9,440 nt of DNA from Alphaproteobacteria bacterium (GTDB lineage Bacteria > Pseudomonadota > Alphaproteobacteria > RF32 > CAG-239), in contig JAKSUO010000040.1 in assembly GCA_024408895.1 (NCBI GenBank), positions 1-9,440 on the forward strand, written 5' to 3'. Position numbers and translations under genes: made by a program. Positions 6,701-9,440 of this stretch are shown one piece after another. The notes below the pieces were generated by a model. The model was not told the DNA's origin. It did not search any database and was given only the letters and a program-made list of their open reading frames with translations. How positions within the stretch are numbered: position 1 is the stretch's first letter; every line of letters begins with the position of its first letter.

Positions 6701-6713
6701 AAGGATAAAACCG

Positions 6714-7568
6714 GTGAAAAAAATAATTATCTTGTTGGTAATATGCTTGGCGTTTAGTCAGACGTATGCTTTTAATTGGCGTGTATTTGAATTTGACAGC
6801 GATAATCGTGCTGATATCCAAGCCCGACAACGTGGTAATAGGCACAGTCAGTCATCTTATGCTGTTAAACAAGAAATGCTTGAAAAAATATATTATGACC
6901 ATCGGCGCACTCTATATTGCGGTGCGGAATTTACCCGATATAAGCAGATTATAAAACCTCAAGGTTTTAAGTTGCCAAATGTCAAAAAGGCAGACTTTCA
7001 AGTATATGAAATAACGGCTGAAGAGTTGGCTCGCAAGGCAGAGCGTATGGAATGGGAACATATTGTTCCGGCTAATAATTTCGGTAAAACTTTTAAAGAA
7101 TGGTCTTTCGGGCATAATAATTGCGTTTCGCGCAAGGGAAAAAAATTTAAGGGCAGACGGTGTGCCGAACAAGAAAGCGAAGAATTTCGTTATATGTATG
7201 CCGATATGTATAATTTATACCCGTCAATCGGAGCGGTTAATTATCTCAGATCCAATTTTAATTTTACACAATTTGACAGTCGTTTACCAAACACTTTTGG
7301 CACATGTGCCTTAAAAATTTCAAAAAATAAAGCGGAGCTTGTTGATGATGTTAAGGGCTTGATTGCGCGCACCTATCTTTATATGCAACAAACTTATCCT
7401 CGTTATAGTATCGGTGAGCCGATGTATGGCATTTTATTGGCTTGGGCGAAAAAATATCCGGTTACCGCTTGGGAATGTCGGCGCGCATATCGCATTGAAA
7501 AAGCGCAAGGCAATGCCAATAATATTGTTAAAAAAGATTGCGTGGTGCAAAATATGTACCACAACTGA
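6714..7568 (+). CDS. Exported endonuclease I (EndA/Dns family)
   Basis: This 284-residue nuclease of the endonuclease I family probably degrades DNA in the periplasm or outside the cell. The start is GTG at 6714 with AAAGGA eight bases upstream; earlier in-frame starts lie within the previous gene. A classical signal peptide has KK, a hydrophobic core IIILLVICLAF and likely cleavage after TYA (residue 19). Mature-domain signatures are RRTLYCGAEF (64-73), EWEHIVPANNFG (113-124, with the catalytic H116 and its WEH context), KGRRC (146-150), ADMYNLYPSIGAVNYLRSNF (163-182; N167 a likely metal ligand), GTCALKIS (196-203), ARTYLYM (218-224) and a C-terminal WECRRAYRIEKAQGN (253-267). Several cysteines could form disulfides after export. 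The length is slightly above E. coli EndA (about 235). It follows the DXS-like gene by 13 bases and is likely co-transcribed. Confidence 0.93.
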   Translation: MKKIIILLVICLAFSQTYAFNWRVFEFDSDNRADIQARQRGNRHSQSSYAVKQEMLEKIYYDHRRTLYCGAEFTRYKQIIKPQGFKLPNVKKADFQVYEITAEELARKAERMEWEHIVPANNFGKTFKEWSFGHNNCVSRKGKKFKGRRCAEQESEEFRYMYADMYNLYPSIGAVNYLRSNFNFTQFDSRLPNTFGTCALKISKNKAELVDDVKGLIARTYLYMQQTYPRYSIGEPMYGILLAWAKKYPVTAWECRRAYRIEKAQGNANNIVKKDCVVQNMYHN

Positions 7569-7579
7569 TTTATTTTGCT
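7542..7579 (+). terminator. Weak hairpin at the end of the endonuclease gene
   Basis: A 7-bp stem with one G-U pair (7542-7548 with 7556-7562) and a 7-base loop overlaps the last codons and stop of the nuclease gene. A T-rich stretch follows (GATTTATTTT), but it begins a few bases after the stem, so any termination is probably weak. Confidence 0.3.
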
Positions 7580-8616
7580 CCTGATTGAGAATTGTAAAAT
7601 ACTGATTTATCTTCAATGTCGTTGTATATCTGATTGCCGAGCGCAACCAATTGATTGCGATAGGAAATGCTTCGTTCGTTTGTGAGCCACTCTGCCGGCA
7701 GTGTTGCTTTTGACATCAATATTAAAAGACTCTGTGCAAGAGTTTGATATACATTATACTTTTGCAAACCTTGTCTAATTTTACTAAAGGTGAAATACAA
7801 CGATTTTATATCATCAATTTCATTAACGCTTGAAGCATTGTTTCGGGCATAGCGATATAGATACAGCCTGTCGGTAATATAGCCGATACGCTGAGCTAAA
7901 ACAAGAGCCATGGTTATAAAATAAGAATCGTTGTGGTGCGCAATATTATCAAATTGTAAATCATTATCTTTAATTAATGACGTTCTGATAAGTTTGTTCC
8001 ATACATATTTGCGAATAAGGAACAAAAATTCATTAGGTATATCTTTATGCGAGAAAATCGTCAAACCTTTTTTACGCAAAAGATTATAATCAAGTCCAAC
8101 TTTTTCATCTACAATTTCATACGGTACATAGGTATTTTCCGGAACATGGAAAACTTCCGCTAAACAGATTGTAACGTCCAAATTACTATGCTGTGCGCAG
8201 TTATATAATTTTTCCAACATTTGCGGATACATTTTATCATCAGAGTCCACAAAAATAGTGTATTTTCCGCGAATGTGTCGTATTCCTTCGTTTCGTGCAT
8301 TGCCGGCCCCGTTGTTGTTCTTTAAATTTATTAGTTTAATACGGCTGTCTTTTTGTGCAAAATTTTCCATAATTTTTAAGGAGTTGTCGGTAGATCCGTC
8401 GTTAACCAGAATAAGCTCAAAATCCTTAAATGTTTGGTTTAAGACAGCGGAAATACTTTCGTTCAAATATTGTTCGGTGTTGTACACCGGCATTACGACA
8501 GAAATTTTAGGCTTACCGAACACAAATAAATATAGGCAAAATAGCAAAACAACGCCTGTAATCACTGCCGTTATATATAAAAACAATGGATGAAACAGAG
8601 ATGATAATTTTTTCAT
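7570..8616 (-). CDS. Membrane-anchored family 2 glycosyltransferase
   Basis: This 348-residue GT-A-fold enzyme would transfer a sugar from a nucleotide donor, most likely in cell-surface polysaccharide or lipopolysaccharide building. One hydrophobic segment (about 11-33) precedes the catalytic domain. That domain has SVVMPVYNTEQYL (39-51), ILVNDGSTDNS (69-79), the NNNGAGNARNEG segment (100-111) and the metal/nucleotide DSDD motif (124-127). A C-terminal part of about 180 residues contains VWNKLIRTSLI and HHNDSYF, typical of the acceptor side of GT2 enzymes. AAAGG precedes the ATG by seven bases, and the next methionine (M42) would cut into the catalytic domain, so the hydrophobic N-terminus is real. 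Donor and acceptor cannot be told. The stop is one base from the convergent nuclease stop, and no other sugar gene lies within the window. Confidence 0.9.
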   Translation of the reverse strand: MKKLSSLFHPLFLYITAVITGVVLLFCLYLFVFGKPKISVVMPVYNTEQYLNESISAVLNQTFKDFELILVNDGSTDNSLKIMENFAQKDSRIKLINLKNNNGAGNARNEGIRHIRGKYTIFVDSDDKMYPQMLEKLYNCAQHSNLDVTICLAEVFHVPENTYVPYEIVDEKVGLDYNLLRKKGLTIFSHKDIPNEFLFLIRKYVWNKLIRTSLIKDNDLQFDNIAHHNDSYFITMALVLAQRIGYITDRLYLYRYARNNASSVNEIDDIKSLYFTFSKIRQGLQKYNVYQTLAQSLLILMSKATLPAEWLTNERSISYRNQLVALGNQIYNDIEDKSVFYNSQSGAK

Positions 8617-8651
8617 GAAAATACCTTTATCATAGGATTAACAGCGCTCAG

Positions 8652-8678
8652 CGTATATTTGAAATTAAAAAAAGTCAA
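8652..8678 (-). promoter_or_regulatory. Possible promoter of the glycosyltransferase gene
   Basis: On the minus strand, TTGACT (8678-8673, five of six consensus) is followed after 15 bases by TATACG (8657-8652, four of six). The spacing is shorter than optimal, so the call is tentative. Confidence 0.4.
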
Positions 8679-8730
8679 GGAAATTCTATGACAATGCTTC
8701 CTTATATAACTAAATATTAAAGACAAGCAT

Positions 8731-8785
8731 TTGCTACGTAAAAACAAGAGCTATATATTGACTATATGATAATTTGTGTTATATC
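8731..8785 (+). promoter_or_regulatory. Candidate tandem promoters of the metallophosphoesterase gene
   Basis: Two overlapping hexamer pairs face the downstream gene: TTGCTA (8731-8736) with TATATT (8754-8759) at 17 bases, and TTGACT (8758-8763) with TATATC (8780-8785) at 16 bases. A lone TATAAT at 8816-8821 is a further possible -10 but has no good -35. The 228-base gap 8617-8844 holds nothing else I can support apart from the opposing promoter. Confidence 0.4.
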
Positions 8786-8844
8786 CAAAACATCCGATGA
8801 ACACGTATGAAGCTGTATAATAATTTGAGATGAGGAGTGAACCA

Positions 8845-9440
8845 ATGACAATGTGGGTTATAATAATGTGGGTAACAATAGTTTTTGTCATTACATCACT
8901 TTTTTACATCAGTGCAAGAGTACCTAATTTGCTTGATGTCGGCAGTATAGCCGAATGGGGTAAATTCAAACAATTTTCATTGGGATTGTTAATATCTTTG
9001 GGTGTTACAGCTGTTGTTATGCTTTGTGTAAATTTTGTAAATGCGATTGTCTGTGTGATTTATGTGGCAATGATTTGGGCTGTGAGTGATTTTACTTTTT
9101 GGATTATAGAAAAAGTAGGACACGTTACATTTGAGCATTATTATGCCGGTTGGATTGCATTGATTATCAGCATTATAGCTTTGAGCGCCGGTTGGTATTT
9201 TGCCCATCATGTATGGCAAACAAATTATGAGTTAAAGACAACCAAAGAAGTGCCGAGCTTAAAAATTGCCATGTTTGCCGACTCACATCTTGGAACAACA
9301 TTTGATGAAAAAGCCTTTTCCAAACATTTAAGAGAAATTCAAGCACAAAATCCGGATATATTGGTGATTGTCGGGGATTATGTTGACGACGGAACTTCAC
9401 GAGAACAACTTATAAATATGACCCGTCCTTTAGGACAACT
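8845..9440 (+). CDS. Integral-membrane metallophosphoesterase, 3' end cut off by the window
   Basis: The frame is open to the last base (198 visible residues). The first ~120 residues hold about four hydrophobic spans (roughly 4-23, 44-64, 66-88 and 101-120). The calcineurin-like phosphoesterase domain then begins at about residue 138: LKIAMFADSHLG carries the first metal motif D-x-H (D146, H148), and PDILVIVGDYVDDG carries the G-D motif (G177, D178). The later GNH(D/E) and GHxH motifs must lie beyond the window. Such membrane-tethered phosphoesterases include YkuE/YaeI-like enzymes, some acting on lipid or nucleotide substrates, but the substrate here is unknown. The start is ATG at 8845 with GAGGAG seven bases upstream; the ATG at 8851 is spaced too far. 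It is divergent from the glycosyltransferase gene. Confidence 0.85.
   Translation, partial: MTMWVIIMWVTIVFVITSLFYISARVPNLLDVGSIAEWGKFKQFSLGLLISLGVTAVVMLCVNFVNAIVCVIYVAMIWAVSDFTFWIIEKVGHVTFEHYYAGWIALIISIIALSAGWYFAHHVWQTNYELKTTKEVPSLKIAMFADSHLGTTFDEKAFSKHLREIQAQNPDILVIVGDYVDDGTSREQLINMTRPLGQ

Noticed and set aside
6672..6713. Earlier start for the endonuclease inside the DXS-like gene
   Set aside because: It would bury the signal peptide behind 14 basic residues; GTG at 6714 has a well-placed AAAGGA and gives a normal export signal.
8258..8593. Plus-strand 111-residue frame opposite the glycosyltransferase
   Set aside because: It is antisense to a clear GT2 domain with all motifs in place, and has no ribosome site or recognisable domain.
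1..9440. CRISPR array, transposon ends, toxin-antitoxin or defence cassette
   Set aside because: No regularly spaced repeats, transposase motifs, terminal inverted repeats or recognisable small toxin/antitoxin pairs were seen on either strand.

Overview
The window looks like chromosomal DNA from an AT-rich Gram-negative bacterium using the standard code (TGA acts as stop). Clear AGGAG-type ribosome sites, a proteobacterial-type PgpA and a periplasmic/secreted endonuclease I suggest a low-GC proteobacterium. An uncultured host-associated alphaproteobacterium is my best guess, but it is inference without a database search.

Positions 1-3912 are the distal part of a phage structural operon, all on the plus strand and tightly packed or overlapping. 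In order they encode: the end of a conserved phage cassette protein of unknown role; a P22 gp4/T7 gp11-like head-tail adaptor; a large P22 gp10/T7 gp12-like tail-hub or stabilisation protein; a GNAT acetyltransferase; and an Asn/Gln-rich virion or ejection-type protein. The order suggests a podovirus-like prophage. The cassette stops at a triple stop and a long hairpin (3921-3952), and chromosomal genes begin directly after it. No integrase, lysis gene, tail fibre or tRNA is visible, so whether this is an intact prophage edge or a remnant cannot be settled here.

Positions 3991-4860 hold pgpA (minus strand, phosphatidylglycerol synthesis) with a good promoter, and divergent from it a 61-residue DUF378 membrane protein that ends in a textbook terminator.

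Positions 4943-7568 form a probable two-gene operon: a thiamine-diphosphate enzyme of the 1-deoxyxylulose-5-phosphate synthase (DXS) fold, followed 13 bases later by an exported endonuclease I. The DXS-like protein keeps the cofactor and catalytic histidine/glutamate residues but has lost several residues that bind glyceraldehyde 3-phosphate in true DXS, so it may use another acceptor. This is the most interesting item in the window.

Positions 7570-8616 (minus) encode a membrane-anchored family 2 glycosyltransferase whose stop lies one base from the nuclease stop. After a 228-base promoter-bearing gap, a multi-spanning membrane metallophosphoesterase starts at 8845 and runs off the window end. 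I see no CRISPR array, insertion sequence, rRNA, tRNA or recognisable defence system.
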